Counted from the stretch's first letter, positions 9,348 to 18,373 are shown. The stretch: 64,000 nt of DNA from Streptomyces sp. NBC_00654 (GCF_026341775.1 NZ_JAPEOB010000002.1:434001-498000), one strand, 5' to 3'. Translations and numbers: made by a program. The notes: generated by a model from the letters alone, not told the origin.

Positions 9348-9863
9348 TCAGAGCACACGCTGGTAACGGAGTTCGGAGAGCGTGATCTCGTCGTAGACAT
9401 CGTCCTGAACCGCCCCGTCGGCTTGATAGCCCGCCCGCTCGTAGAAGCGCCTGGCTTGGTGGTTGTCACAGAGAACCCACAAGGCCGACGCCTCGAAGCC
9501 GTGGCTCTTCATCTGGGCGTGAGCCTCGCCCAGTAGCCTCCGGCCGATGCCCCGGCCGATCAGATCCGGCGAGACGTACAGGGCGTAGACCTCACCCAGC
9601 CGCCCCACACCGGGAACCTCGCTACGGCACGGCCCGAAGCAGATCCACCCCACCGGGCCCCGGTCACCGAGCGCCACAAGGTCTCGTGACGTCCGGCGGG
9701 GTCGAGAGAGCAACCGCCGCCGCTGGTCGGCGTCACCTTCGGCCGTCATCGCGTCCAAGTACGCCTGGGGGACGATGCCGGTGTACGCCGCCTGCCACCC
9801 CCTGACCCTGATCGCCGAAACGGCCTCAACATCAGCTCCATCCATTTCCCGCACATGCACCAT
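9348..9863 (-). CDS. GNAT-family N-acetyltransferase
   Basis: Single-domain acetyltransferase of 171 residues. The acetyl-CoA-binding motif A is LIGRGIGRRLLGEAH, preceded by the beta-4 strand GEVYALYVSP. Motif B is seen as NHQARRFYERAGYQADG. It opens with VREMDGADVEAVSAIRVRGWQ, typical of the family. ATG 9863 was chosen over an upstream in-frame start because family members begin here. No operon partner. Substrate unknown. Confidence 0.9.
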   Translation of the reverse strand: MVHVREMDGADVEAVSAIRVRGWQAAYTGIVPQAYLDAMTAEGDADQRRRLLSRPRRTSRDLVALGDRGPVGWICFGPCRSEVPGVGRLGEVYALYVSPDLIGRGIGRRLLGEAHAQMKSHGFEASALWVLCDNHQARRFYERAGYQADGAVQDDVYDEITLSELRYQRVL

Positions 9864-10345
9864 CGCTCCACGGTAAGGCCACAGGACTTCAGACCGCACT
9901 GCCTCATCCCGCCGACGCGGCCGTCCGGTTCCTTCTCGGAGAGGCGTCCGCGCGGCAGGGTGAAGCCGTGATCACTTCTTTTGCACCGCCGTGGTGGACT
10001 GCCTGGGGAAGGTCTACCGGGCCCTCTTCGGCTGGGTCCAACTGGTGCGTTCGACGGACAACTCCTCCGCCGAGGCCGTCTTTGACATGGATCTGTCCTT
10101 TTGGCCGTTGCGCAGGGCATGGGGAGTAGGCGGTGGGTTCGCGAACGGCGGCAAGCTCACTGCCACAGGCGGGTGATCCCCGGAACAGCGTCGGGCTCTC
10201 GGACCGGCCGGCATCCACGCCACCCGTTTCGCGGACTGAGGACGTCGGCCGCTTCTCCTCTCTCCCGTGATACGCGTAGCCCTGAATGCCCCCGAGGTGC
10301 GGAACCGTCCCTGTCCGCGAGGCAGGGGCAGAGAACAGGAATTAA
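9864..10345. other. Intergenic region
   Basis: About 480 bases with several overlapping open frames but no ribosome site, no recognisable product and no consistent codon use. It may include gene debris that I cannot identify. Confidence 0.4.
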
Positions 10346-10386
10346 GGCGCATGTCCCGTTGGTAGCTCTCCAGAGGGACATGCGCC
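10346..10386. repeat. 12-bp perfect inverted repeat
   Basis: GGCGCATGTCCC (10346-10357) and its exact complement (10375-10386) flank a 17-base loop. It lies about 200 bases before the secreted-protein gene at 10582 and follows no gene directly, so it is not an obvious terminator. Confidence 0.55.
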
Positions 10387-10581
10387 ACGTGCAGGCTTGG
10401 GAGACGTTCCCGCGGGCCATTCCTCCCCATGAGTCTGTCGGCCCGGGAGGCTCAGCGGCGGACAGTGCCGGAGGCCTCCCCGCTCTCGCGGCTCGTGCCC
10501 TGTCGGGACGTCCCGGCTTCCGACGGGCCTGCCGGGCCGGTGGACCGCTGGGAGAGTCCGTAATCCACAGGGGAGTTGACC

Positions 10582-10956
10582 ATGCGACACACGATTCGGG
10601 TCCTGCTGGCCGCCGTCACGGCCACCAGTGCCGTCCTGCTCACCGCGACCGCTGCCTCGGCGAGTGAGTACCCCGTCCAGGCCGAGGGCCAGAACCGCGG
10701 ATTCGGCGGGGCCGACGACAACGGGCTGCGGGTGTACGCCTGTGACACCTTCGCCGACAACTGGGGTGTACGCACCCACTACACGTACCGGAACAGCACC
10801 GGGGGCACCGCCACCCGCACCATCACCGACGCGAACGGTGTCACCGCCGGCTGCGGCGAACAGAACATGGCCGCCTCCGCACCCGCCCTCAGCTACCAGG
10901 TCTGCACCGGCAGGGCCGGAGCAGACACCGCCTGCGGCCCCTGGTTCAGCCTCTGA
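10582..10956 (+). CDS. Small secreted protein
   Basis: A 124-residue precursor: MRHTIRVLLAAVTATSAVLL is a classic signal peptide with cleavage after TAASA (near residue 31). The mature part of roughly 93 residues has four Cys (in VYACDTFADN, AGCGEQN, QVCTGR and DTACGPW), enough for two disulfides. The ATG has a GGGGAG site upstream, and the hairpin at 10977-11004 ends the unit. No family recognised. It is probably an extracellular disulfide-stabilised protein. Confidence 0.8.
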   Translation: MRHTIRVLLAAVTATSAVLLTATAASASEYPVQAEGQNRGFGGADDNGLRVYACDTFADNWGVRTHYTYRNSTGGTATRTITDANGVTAGCGEQNMAASAPALSYQVCTGRAGADTACGPWFSL

Positions 10957-10976
10957 GAACCCGTTCCCTTCCGAAC

Positions 10977-11004
10977 CCCGGCAGCCGTGGACTCGGTTGC
11001 CGGG
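10977..11004 (+). terminator. Terminator hairpin after the secreted protein
   Basis: Eleven-base arms with one G:U pair (10977-10987 and 10994-11004) and a six-base loop, starting 20 bases after the stop codon. Confidence 0.65.
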
Positions 11005-11177
11005 CGGAACGGAGAACTGCTCCAGCACCCGTTCGGGTTGGGGCCGTCACCCTAGCGTCCGCGGGAACGTCCCGTCCCGGACGCGAGGCAGCGGCATCTT
11101 CCAGGTTCCATCCGCTGACCAGCGCCAATGCCGTATGCCGACCAACGCCCACGGCCCGGGCGTGGACGATGAGGCCT

Positions 11178-12113
11178 TCACGAGACGCTCCAGTTGGTGG
11201 TGGTGACAGTGGGAGAAGCCGTGGTGACGGCGACCGCGTTCGCACCGACGATCACCAGCATGGCGAGCCAGGCCGTCACATCGAGGTGCTGGCCGAGTAC
11301 GACGAGACCGATCAGTGCGGCGAAGACCGGGTTGATGCTCATGAATACACCGAAGAACTGCGTGGGCACTCGCCGCAGTGCCAGCAGATCTGCCAGGAAT
11401 GGCACGGCGGAGGACAGCACGCCGGCCGCCAGTGCGCAGCCCATGGAGGCCGAGGTCGGGGGACGCAGCCACAACGCCAGGACGCCGACGGGAAAGTAGA
11501 GCGCACCTGAGACCGCGGCGGCGGCAGCCGGCCCCTCCAGTCCGGGCAGGCGGCGGCCGACGACGCGATTGAGGAGGATGTAGCTGCCCCAGCACACCGC
11601 GGCGAGCAGAGCCAGGGCGATGCCCAGGTAGTCGGTGGAGGGCGAGGGACGGGCCAGGACGACCACCGCGCCCGCAGCGGCCACCGCGCACAAGGCGTCG
11701 ACGCGGCGGCGCGAGCCGGACAGGGCCACAGCGAGCGGGCCGAGGAACTCCAGCGTGACGGCGAGCCCGAGCCCGATACGGTCGATGGCCATGTACAAGG
11801 ACAGATTCATCGCGGCGAACACCAACGCGAGCCCCAGGACCGGCCGCCACTGCGCCGCGGTGAACGATGCCAGCCGCGGCCTGCCGACCGCCCACAGCAC
11901 CCCTGCGGCAACCCACTGGCGGACCGCCACCACACCCACCGGGCCGATCACCGGGAACGCCAGCGCCGCCGCCGACGCTCCGGCCTGGTTGGACAGGCCA
12001 CTGCCCAGCATCAGCGCCACCCCGGTCAGGCGCTTGCCGTCCTGGCCGGTACCACCGCTGTGGGCGGCGCCGGAAACACGTCCGGCACCCTCATGAGAAT
12101 TCTCCAGCACCAT
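11178..12113 (-). CDS. EamA/DMT-superfamily exporter (RhtA-like)
   Basis: A 311-residue membrane protein with about ten hydrophobic helices arranged as two EamA repeats. The second repeat begins about DYLGIALALLAAVCWGSY and carries PFLADLLALRRVPTQFFG, the signature of the RhtA-like amino-acid/metabolite exporter branch. The ATG at 12113 has a GAAGG site only two or three bases away, so an upstream start is possible. It is divergent from a LysR gene with 69 bases between the starts, the usual regulator/exporter pair. Substrate unknown. Confidence 0.88.
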   Translation of the reverse strand: MVLENSHEGAGRVSGAAHSGGTGQDGKRLTGVALMLGSGLSNQAGASAAALAFPVIGPVGVVAVRQWVAAGVLWAVGRPRLASFTAAQWRPVLGLALVFAAMNLSLYMAIDRIGLGLAVTLEFLGPLAVALSGSRRRVDALCAVAAAGAVVVLARPSPSTDYLGIALALLAAVCWGSYILLNRVVGRRLPGLEGPAAAAAVSGALYFPVGVLALWLRPPTSASMGCALAAGVLSSAVPFLADLLALRRVPTQFFGVFMSINPVFAALIGLVVLGQHLDVTAWLAMLVIVGANAVAVTTASPTVTTTNWSVS

Positions 12114-12140
12114 GCCCTTCACCGTGGTGCCGGCGCAGCA

Positions 12141-12184
12141 ATACGCAAAATGCATCCACCAGCCCATTGATACGCTCAGCGTAT
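12141..12184. promoter_or_regulatory. Probable LysR operator in the divergent promoter
   Basis: A perfect 15-base palindrome ATACGCTCAGCGTAT (12170-12184) fits the T-N11-A rule for LysR-type binding sites and overlaps the LysR start codon. A weaker related element ATACGCAAAATGCAT lies at 12141-12155. The regulator probably represses itself here and controls the exporter. Confidence 0.65.
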
Positions 12185-13085
12185 GGAAGAGCGACGATGG
12201 AACACCACTGACCTGGAGCTGAAACACCTACGCTGCCTGGTTGCCATCATCGACACCGGTAGCTTCACCGACGCCGGCTTTGAACTGGGCATTTCCCAGG
12301 CGGCTGTCTCCCGCAACCTGCGCGGCCTGGAGCAGCTCCTCGGCGTGCGGCTGCTGCACCGCACCAGCCGCACGGTCGCGCCCACGTCCACAGGCGTGCG
12401 GGTTCTCGCGCGCGCACGCATCCTGCTCGCCGGCGCCCACGATCTCGTCGCGGAAGCGACCGGCGGACATGCCCGGCTCCATATCGGCCACGCCTGGTCC
12501 GCCTTCGGCTCCCACACCACCGAGTTCCAGCGCCGCTGGCACGAGCGCCACCCCGAGGTCGAGCTGCGGCTCGTCCGCCACAACTCCCCCACCGGCGGGC
12601 TGGCCGAAGGAATGTGCGACCTGGCTGTCGTCCGCGCCCCACTCGACCTGAAGCCCTGGTCGCACGCCCTGGTGGGCCACGAACACCGCGTCGTCGCGCT
12701 CGCCTCCGACGATCCCTGGGCCCGTCGGCGCAGCATCCGCCTGGACGAGATCCCGGCCCGCACCCTCGTCATCGACCGACGCACCGGCACCACCACTCTG
12801 GGTTTGTGGCCCGCAGACGAACGACCCGACGTCGAGTACACCCACGACATCGACGACTGGCTCGCCGCCATCGCCACCAGCCGCAGTGTCGGCGTCACTC
12901 CCCGGGCCACCGCCGCCCAGTACCGCCGCGACGGCATCGTCTACCGCCCCCTGCGCGACGCCGCCCCTGTCCCCGTCCACCTCATCTGGCGACGTCAGGA
13001 TCCCCACCCCGCCACCCACGCCGCCGTCGCCCTCGCCATCGACCTCTACCACGGGGAGGACAAACCCCCGAGCTTGCGGAAATGA
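12183..13085 (+). CDS. LysR-family transcriptional regulator
   Basis: A 300-residue regulator. An N-terminal winged helix-turn-helix (about residues 10-70, LKHLRCLVAIIDTGSFTDAG, AAVSRNLRGLEQLLG) is followed by a LysR substrate-binding domain ending GIVYRPLRDAAPVPVHLIW. It is divergent from the EamA exporter and likely controls it in response to the exported compound. Start ATG 12183 lies inside the palindromic operator, consistent with autorepression. Confidence 0.92.
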   Translation: MEERRWNTTDLELKHLRCLVAIIDTGSFTDAGFELGISQAAVSRNLRGLEQLLGVRLLHRTSRTVAPTSTGVRVLARARILLAGAHDLVAEATGGHARLHIGHAWSAFGSHTTEFQRRWHERHPEVELRLVRHNSPTGGLAEGMCDLAVVRAPLDLKPWSHALVGHEHRVVALASDDPWARRRSIRLDEIPARTLVIDRRTGTTTLGLWPADERPDVEYTHDIDDWLAAIATSRSVGVTPRATAAQYRRDGIVYRPLRDAAPVPVHLIWRRQDPHPATHAAVALAIDLYHGEDKPPSLRK

Positions 13086-13212
13086 GTTGATGCGAGAACT
13101 CCTCCGGAGTCCGAAGCGATCACGTTTCCACAGGTCAGCGTTTGAGCAAGCCCCGAGAATCGCACGTTGTGCGAGGCACGTCGGGTGAACCGGGCGGAAC
13201 GGCACCGCACCA

Positions 13213-13240
13213 AGACCCCGGGCATCACCGCTCGGGGTCT
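13213..13240 (+). terminator. Terminator hairpin downstream of the LysR gene
   Basis: Eleven-base arms with one mismatch (13213-13223 and 13230-13240) and a six-base loop, about 130 bases after the LysR stop. Confidence 0.6.
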
Positions 13241-13366
13241 CGTGCTGTCGTTCCCATGTCCGGCTACGAATCCTTGGAACTGACAGGGTCACAGTCGTGA
13301 GCGGGCAAGGGTCGGCGGATCAGCGCGGTCCTCGGCCAGTGTGACCGGGCGGCCGGGGAGCGGTGC

Positions 13367-13729
13367 TCAGTTGAAGACCAGGACGTCGGTGCGCATCGGC
13401 AGTGGGCTGCTCCAGCCGATGTTGATCTTGAACGTCACCAGTCCGTTACTGGGGGCGATGCTCGACACCTGGAAGGGTGCCCCACCGACGAACCGGTTCC
13501 CGTTGCCGTCGATCTCGGAGGCCGTGATGACGACCGTCGAGTTGACCCCGATGACATTCCAGGGGAGTTGGAGGTTGAACGTTCCGTTCCCCGGGGTCCA
13601 TGTCCACCACGCCCGCCACACGGCGCCGACGTTGCCGCCGATCGCCGCGAGGCCCTGATCCCTGTCGGCGGCCTGCGAACTACTCGCGATCCGCGGCACC
13701 TCAGTGGCGGAAGACTCGACTGCGGCCAT
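13367..13729 (-). CDS. Hypothetical beta-rich protein
   Basis: A 120-residue protein with no signal peptide. It is Trp-rich (VWRAWWTWTPGNGTFN) with alternating hydrophobic strands (VNSTVVITASEIDGN, LVTFKINIGW) and almost no helix-forming segments after residue 35. This suggests a small beta-sandwich, perhaps carbohydrate- or surface-binding. The start is set by a strong AGAGGA site. No family recognised. A palindrome lies 36 bases upstream. Confidence 0.7.
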   Translation of the reverse strand: MAAVESSATEVPRIASSSQAADRDQGLAAIGGNVGAVWRAWWTWTPGNGTFNLQLPWNVIGVNSTVVITASEIDGNGNRFVGGAPFQVSSIAPSNGLVTFKINIGWSSPLPMRTDVLVFN

Positions 13730-13765
13730 GACTTTTCCTCTCACGTCGGGAGCCCCCATGAGCCC

Positions 13766-13780
13766 CTCGAATACTTCGAG
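13766..13780 (-). promoter_or_regulatory. Palindrome upstream of the beta-rich protein
   Basis: CTCGAA and TTCGAG arms around TAC, 37-51 bases upstream of the start codon. The position fits an operator or -35 region element; the regulator is unknown. Confidence 0.35.
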
Positions 13781-14147
13781 TGTCCGCTCATGCGCACAGC
13801 GTAACAATCACTCGGGCGGGTGAACCTCCGGCGCGCCTCCGTGCAACTCGCACCAACACCGTTCGCGGCCGCCATCAGGGCGGCGACCCCAGCCCCCGAC
13901 GCGGTCCGCGCCTCGCCCGCGATCAACCCACACCCGTACACACGACCAGGCACCCAGCAGCCCCTCCCCGCTGACGCCCACCCGACGCCACCATCACACC
14001 CGCTCACCAGCTTCGACGTCGGCTCGGCCTCGCTACATGCGAGCGCTTCCGCCAGGCACGGTGGCGTTTCGGCCGAGACCCTGCCTCCACCCCGACGGGG
14101 GAACTCGGCCTACTACAAGGCACGTTGGGTCATCGGCCTGTTCCGGC
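13781..14147. other. Intergenic region
   Basis: About 370 bases with proline/alanine-rich open frames on the plus strand that lack a ribosome site and family resemblance. Nothing else is seen. Confidence 0.4.
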
Positions 14148-14429
14148 ATGCTGCCCGACCTGAACCGGGAACGTGAACGTGAACGCATCAACGAGGCCGT
14201 GACGGGCCTGCTGGCCGCACGGGACACGCTGGACGCCGACATCACCGGCTTCGCGTGCCACCTGCGTCGCTCCTTCGACGCCGTCACTGCCGGTCTCATC
14301 CCGCACTGGAATCCGGTGCCTGTGGCAGCTGCGACAGGCACAGAGCGGTGCTGCCATCACCTCCAAGGAATACTCTTTGCGCGTGCCGCCCTCCGGATGA
14401 TGAGGTGGCACGATGACCAACCGCGATGA
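14148..14429 (+). CDS. Possible small protein or gene fragment overlapping the phosphotransferase start
   Basis: A frame of 93 residues with consistent G/C third positions opens MLPDLNRERERERINEAV and contains a helical region ending SFDAVTAGLIPHW. The last 30 codons look less coding, and the frame overlaps the next gene by 17 bases. No ribosome site or family is recognised. It may be the remnant of a longer helical protein. Low confidence. Confidence 0.3.
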   Translation: MLPDLNRERERERINEAVTGLLAARDTLDADITGFACHLRRSFDAVTAGLIPHWNPVPVAAATGTERCCHHLQGILFARAALRMMRWHDDQPR

Positions 14430-15375
14430 AGTGGCGGCTGTCCGACCGTTGACACTGGACTGGGTCAGCCGGCACCTGAATGTCGGCGAACGGATCGTCA
14501 GGGCTGAGGCGTTGCACGGCGGGATCACTGCCGAAATGCGGAGACTGATCATCGGCACGCCGGACGGAGGCACCCGTGACCTGGTGCTGCGGAGTTTCGT
14601 CGACCCCTTCTCCGTGGGGCACGCCGAAGACTGGTTGAACAGGGAGGCCGGCGCCCTGATCCTGCTCGCCGGAACCGGCGTGCGGGCTCCTGGACTGGTC
14701 GCGGTTGATCCGACCGCCGCGCATTGCGAGTTTCCCTCGCTCCTTATGACACATCTGACGGGCCGGACGGTCCTCGACGATGAGGGAATCGAGACACGCG
14801 TTCCTCTGCTGGCCCGTCAACTCGTGGCGATCCACGCGTTGCGACCCGTCGAGCGGCCCAAAAAGTATGTGACGTTGACGACCGCCGACACCGTCGTGAC
14901 TCCAAAGTGCGCCGACGCGGCGGTATGGGCCTCGGCGATCGACGTGATCCGCAGGCCGGCACCGCCTTATGAGGGGCGATTCCTGCACCGGGATTTCCAA
15001 CCCGGCAACGTACTGTTCGACGTGTCGCCCCCAAGCCTGGCAGGTGCCCGGATCACCGGCGTCGTCGACTGGGCAGCGACTTCCTGGGGCCCGGCGGATC
15101 TCGATGTGGCGCACTGCTCCACCAATCTCGCGCTGCTGCACGGCCCGGCCTGGGGTCTGCGGTTCTCCGAGGCGTACGAGGAGGCCGGTGGAGTGCTGGC
15201 CACGGCCGCGAGCGAGCGGCTGTACTGGCACGTGCGGGACGGGCTGGCATGCTCAGAAGAAGTGCAGCAGGTGGCGCAGCCCTGGCGGAACGCAGGGAGA
15301 ACAGAGTTGACGACGCGAGCTGTGGAGGAGCGGCTGGATGCCTATGTCACCGCTCTGATGGACGCGCTGGGCTGA
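14413..15375 (+). CDS. Aminoglycoside-phosphotransferase-fold kinase
   Basis: A 320-residue APH-family kinase. The Brenner motif HRDFQPGNVLF (catalytic Asp near residue 194, metal-binding Asn near 199) is followed by the second Asp motif ITGVVDWAATSWGP. The N-terminal lobe reads EALHGGITAEMRRLII and the hinge region LLMTHLTGRTVL. A GAGGTGG site precedes the ATG. It would phosphorylate a small-molecule hydroxyl. Whether that is an antibiotic or a metabolite cannot be told. It is transcribed alone and followed by a hairpin. Confidence 0.88.
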   Translation: MTNRDEVAAVRPLTLDWVSRHLNVGERIVRAEALHGGITAEMRRLIIGTPDGGTRDLVLRSFVDPFSVGHAEDWLNREAGALILLAGTGVRAPGLVAVDPTAAHCEFPSLLMTHLTGRTVLDDEGIETRVPLLARQLVAIHALRPVERPKKYVTLTTADTVVTPKCADAAVWASAIDVIRRPAPPYEGRFLHRDFQPGNVLFDVSPPSLAGARITGVVDWAATSWGPADLDVAHCSTNLALLHGPAWGLRFSEAYEEAGGVLATAASERLYWHVRDGLACSEEVQQVAQPWRNAGRTELTTRAVEERLDAYVTALMDALG

Positions 15376-15387
15376 GCCGAAGCGTGC

Positions 15388-15502
15388 GGCCGACGTCGGC
15401 CCACGGCGCGGGCCGGATGTGAGCACCGGCTCCGGCCTAGCCGATCGCACACCCGCACCCGGGTACGGCCGAACGGTCACGGAGGGTGACGGACCGTTCG
15501 GC
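15388..15502 (+). terminator. Palindrome and terminator hairpin after the phosphotransferase
   Basis: A perfect 14-base palindrome (15388-15401) is followed by an inverted repeat with 11-base arms (15468-15478 and 15492-15502, 13-base loop). The second is the more likely terminator. The remaining 200 bases to 15717 show no gene. Confidence 0.55.
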
Positions 15503-15717
15503 GGCAAGGGATGGTCACGAACTCCGCCCGCCACCGCGTCTTGGTCTTCTTGATGCGGTCCGTCGGACGCCGGGGCGGCGCGCCGGCCCGGCGTCGTCAA
15601 TCAGGAACACCGATCAGCGAAACGTTTCGCTCCCCCCGTACCCATCGGCTGAGCCGGTTGATGACCCAAGTCGCCTGAGAACACCCGGACTTGGGCCACC
15701 ATGAGGAGTGTGAGTCC

Positions 15718-16131
15718 CTACTCCGGTTGCGTCACCGTCAGCGCCCACCGAATGTCCTGAGCTGAGGCGTCAACGCCGATCGAGAAAGAACCCGACCGCA
15801 CGACGCCCGGATCCATCGTCACCGACCCCACCCCTGCACTGCCGACAGGACAGTCCACTGTGAACTCAGCCACCTGCAACCGCTGTGACTCCATGGTCAC
15901 TTGAACGTTGCCGCCTCCCTCACAAGCAACCGTGAGGACAGTCGGCAGCCCCTCCCAAGCACCCCCTGAGGCAACACCACCATCGCCTCTCATTTCCTCC
16001 ACCCACACCAGACCTTCCGGCCCCGGGTGCGGAAGCAGCCCCCCAGCGGCGGCGGCCGGTGAAGCCGCCGCACCCGCCAGAGCAAAAGCCGCCGCTACCG
16101 CTACAACCATGCTCTTTCCCGTACTTATCAC
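15718..16131 (-). CDS. Small secreted protein
   Basis: A 137-residue precursor starting at GTG 16131, chosen for its AAGGAG site and because the signal peptide (n-region ISTGKS, hydrophobic MVVAVAAAFALAGAA, cleavage after SPAAAA) begins here. The mature part has two Cys (VACEGGG and VDCPVGS) and beta-rich sequence ending IRWALTVTQPE. No family recognised. A 9-bp palindrome lies in the promoter. Confidence 0.75.
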   Translation of the reverse strand: MISTGKSMVVAVAAAFALAGAAASPAAAAGGLLPHPGPEGLVWVEEMRGDGGVASGGAWEGLPTVLTVACEGGGNVQVTMESQRLQVAEFTVDCPVGSAGVGSVTMDPGVVRSGSFSIGVDASAQDIRWALTVTQPE

Positions 16132-16188
16132 GTCTGCTCCTTGGAAGGCCCGATGAAGCAGACAGTGTGGCGCGAGAGAACTCAAGAC

Positions 16189-16210
16189 GCATGAGTACAC
16201 ATACTCATGC
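16189..16210 (-). promoter_or_regulatory. Palindromic operator candidate
   Basis: GCATGAGTA and its exact complement flank CACA, 58-79 bases upstream of the GTG start. Size and position are typical for a dimeric repressor or activator site; the regulator is unknown. Confidence 0.45.
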
Positions 16211-16567
16211 ACTTACCACCCGTGCGGGTAGGAGCGGTTGGGCGTTTTGGCCAGGCCATGCCGAGGCTGGGCGGGGCGGCGCGGCTGCTACGGATGGTGA
16301 TGGTCGCGACAGGCACGGTGATGCCTCCAGATCGGTGGTATCGATAGAAGTCCCCATTGCGCTACGGCATTTCGCCGAGGAATGTCGGGCAGGAGTGGGC
16401 GTGTCAGTGAGGGCGTTCAGCATGCCGGTGCGGATGGGAAGAGGCCAGCTCTGCGGCTCCCCATCCGACGGATGAAATTCGACGGACCTCGACGCCGATT
16501 ACACGAAGGTAGTGTCCTGGCCATGATTGCCAACGTGCGTAGCTACAAGAAGAATCAGGTCTCCTAA
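16211..16567. other. Intergenic region with a short leader-like frame
   Basis: No full gene. A 14-codon frame (ATG 16523, reading MIANVRSYKKNQVS) ends at 16567, exactly where the insertion-sequence-like end begins. It may be the displaced start of the beheaded gene that follows. Confidence 0.35.
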
Positions 16568-16583
16568 GAGCTGTCCCGTAATC
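16568..16583. mobile_element. Solo insertion-sequence end
   Basis: GAGCTGTCCCGTAATC resembles the terminal inverted repeat of IS5-family elements in Streptomyces. No matching complement is seen near the IS5-type transposase remnant downstream (17247-17888), so this may be a solo end left after deletion. Confidence 0.4.
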
Positions 16584-17238
16584 CGAGGTCATCACGGCAA
16601 TCGGTCGGTTCCAAGACAACTACAAGTTCAAGCGTGTTACTGCGGCGCTCGACGAGATCGACGACTACACCACCGACGTCTGGTTTGTCGATGGCGACCT
16701 GCACATCTCCGGCGACCTCGACCTGACGGGCGAGAGCGTCTACCTCCTGGTCGTGCTCGGCGATCTGGTCGTCGACGGCGCGTACGGCGATAGCGACGAT
16801 CCCGGGTCCTTTCTGCTGGTGACCGGCAACATGCGGGCACGCGACGTGGTGACCGCCGACTGGCTCCAGGTCCACGGCAATCCGAGCACCGATCGGCTCA
16901 TCGGCGACTACAACCACTACTCCGCCCACATCGGCGGCGACGTCCATGCCCGGCTCTTCTGTGGCGAAGAACATCACTTCACCATCGGTGGCGCGCTCAT
17001 CGCCAACGCGGTGATCGGTGAGCCGCGCCTGGAGATCGTGACTCCACCGACCGTGATCGAAATCGATGACACCCGCATGCTGAAGCATTTCGACCGCGAC
17101 CTACTGGACGTGTACGGCGACGAAGACGATGACGGCAACGTCATCAGCTGCGTGGACGGTTTCGACTACTTCAGCGAGCTGAAGCGGCGCGTCAATGCAG
17201 GTCTGCCGCTCCGCACCACGGCAACACGCGACAGCTGA
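16582..17238 (+). pseudogene. Beheaded hypothetical gene (repetitive beta-strand protein)
   Basis: The frame is open from 16582 with normal codon use but has no ATG or GTG near its beginning; the first Met is at 16753. The translation has stacked short strands (VWFVDGDLHISGDLDLTG, VYLLVVLGDLVVDG, SFLLVTGNMRARDVV, SAHIGGDVHARLF), reminiscent of beta-solenoid proteins, then an acidic segment GDEDDDGN. The insertion-sequence-like end lies directly at the open 5' edge, so an insertion/deletion probably removed the start. If translation begins at 16753, a 161-residue fragment is made. Function unknown. Confidence 0.65.
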
Positions 17239-17246
17239 GCCTTCAC

Positions 17247-17888
17247 CGCCGCACCGGATGGGGCCGGGCTTGTTCGCCACCAGGTGCCGGTCGCGTCCGC
17301 CGCCTTCCAGGCAGAGGCCCGAGACCGTTGAGGAGGTCCAGGGTCGGGGCCGGGAGTGGCGAGTCGTGGCGGTTGGCCCCGGCCAGGACACGACCCAGGG
17401 GGATGCCGTAGCCGTCCACCGTGCCGGAGCGTTTCAGGCCCTGCCTGCCCTGCCTGCCCCGGTCAACCGGCGAGCGCCCCACGACCTCACCACCGCCCGG
17501 GCCTTGGCGATGCATCCGTCGACGGCGACCTGGTCCAGGACCAGCCCCACGATCCGGTCGTACCCCTGAAGCGCGAGCTGTCTCAGCCGGGCCAGGACAC
17601 CCAGCCGGATCCACTCGTCGCGGCGGGTGCGGATCGTGGTGGCCGAACACGTGGGGTCGGCAATCGCCTGGCAGGAACAGCTGAACCGCAGGTGCTGCAG
17701 CAACTTGTCGAAGGCGACCCCTCACCGACACTGTGGCGGTAGAGGCCTTCCCGGCATCCGGCCCGTGAAGGCCGGTAGGGTCGAGGGGGCGGGCAGTCAG
17801 CCTTTTCCGACCTGAAATTGCAGGTCACGGGGCTGGCGTGGGACGGGAGCGGGGTGCTCGGGCTGGTCGGGTCCTCGATCGACGGCAT
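17247..17888 (-). pseudogene. Decayed IS5-family transposase
   Basis: Transposase segments appear in order in shifting minus-strand frames. LYRHSVGEGSP is near 17735, LLQHLRFSCSCQAIADP and RRDEWIRLGVLARLRQLAL lie between 17700 and 17570, VLDQVAVDGCIAKA is near 17520, and GTVDGYGIPLGRVLAGANRH lies near 17420-17370. Several frameshifts and a missing C-terminus make it inactive. Identification rests on the AVDG and YGIPLGRVLAGANRHDSP signatures. Confidence 0.8.
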
Positions 17889-17950
17889 GTGATGGTCCGC
17901 CAGTGGAAGAATTGCGCTGTCACGCGGATCGTGCTGCTCTCTCGCGTGAC

Positions 17951-18373
17951 CTACCAGTACGTGGCCGGTCCCGTGAGGACCCAGCCGGCGTCGGTGGGCC
18001 TGACCCAGAAACCCAATGCCACCTCGATTACCTGCGCGCGGTAGGTGATCTCGACATAGAAACTGCTGCCGGTGTGGCCCCAGTGGAAGTCCGCGAGATC
18101 GAGTTCACCGAGCCAGGACAGGTCCTGCTCCCACTCGTCGGCAGCAGGACTGCCGCTCGCCCCGTCCTCGATTGCACTTGCCTCGACGGAACCGGTCCAC
18201 AGCGACTTGAGCACATGCCGGACCGGGTGGTGATCGATGAGCTGCTCGGCCTCAGGGATCCTCCCGGCCCGGAGCAGGCTGAAGTAGCCGCGAACGACCG
18301 CTTCGACATCGGTCTTGGCAGGGCGCTCCGTCCAGATCTCCACCGCGAGATCATACGAGTTCGGTGACGCCAC
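17951..18373 (-). CDS. Hypothetical protein, possible NTF2/SnoaL-like fold
   Basis: A 140-residue soluble protein. It begins with helices (TDVEAVVRGYFSLLRAGRIP, EAEQLIDHHPVRHVLKSLW) followed by strands (SSFYVEITYRAQVIEVALGFW, WVLTGPATYW), the order seen in NTF2-like proteins. The start GTG 18373 is a guess because no good ribosome site is visible. No catalytic residues can be assigned. Confidence 0.6.
   Translation of the reverse strand: MASPNSYDLAVEIWTERPAKTDVEAVVRGYFSLLRAGRIPEAEQLIDHHPVRHVLKSLWTGSVEASAIEDGASGSPAADEWEQDLSWLGELDLADFHWGHTGSSFYVEITYRAQVIEVALGFWVRPTDAGWVLTGPATYW

Noticed and set aside
9991..10176. A 61-codon plus-strand frame beginning MVDCLGKVYRALFG
   Set aside because: No ribosome site, no family and poor third-position bias.
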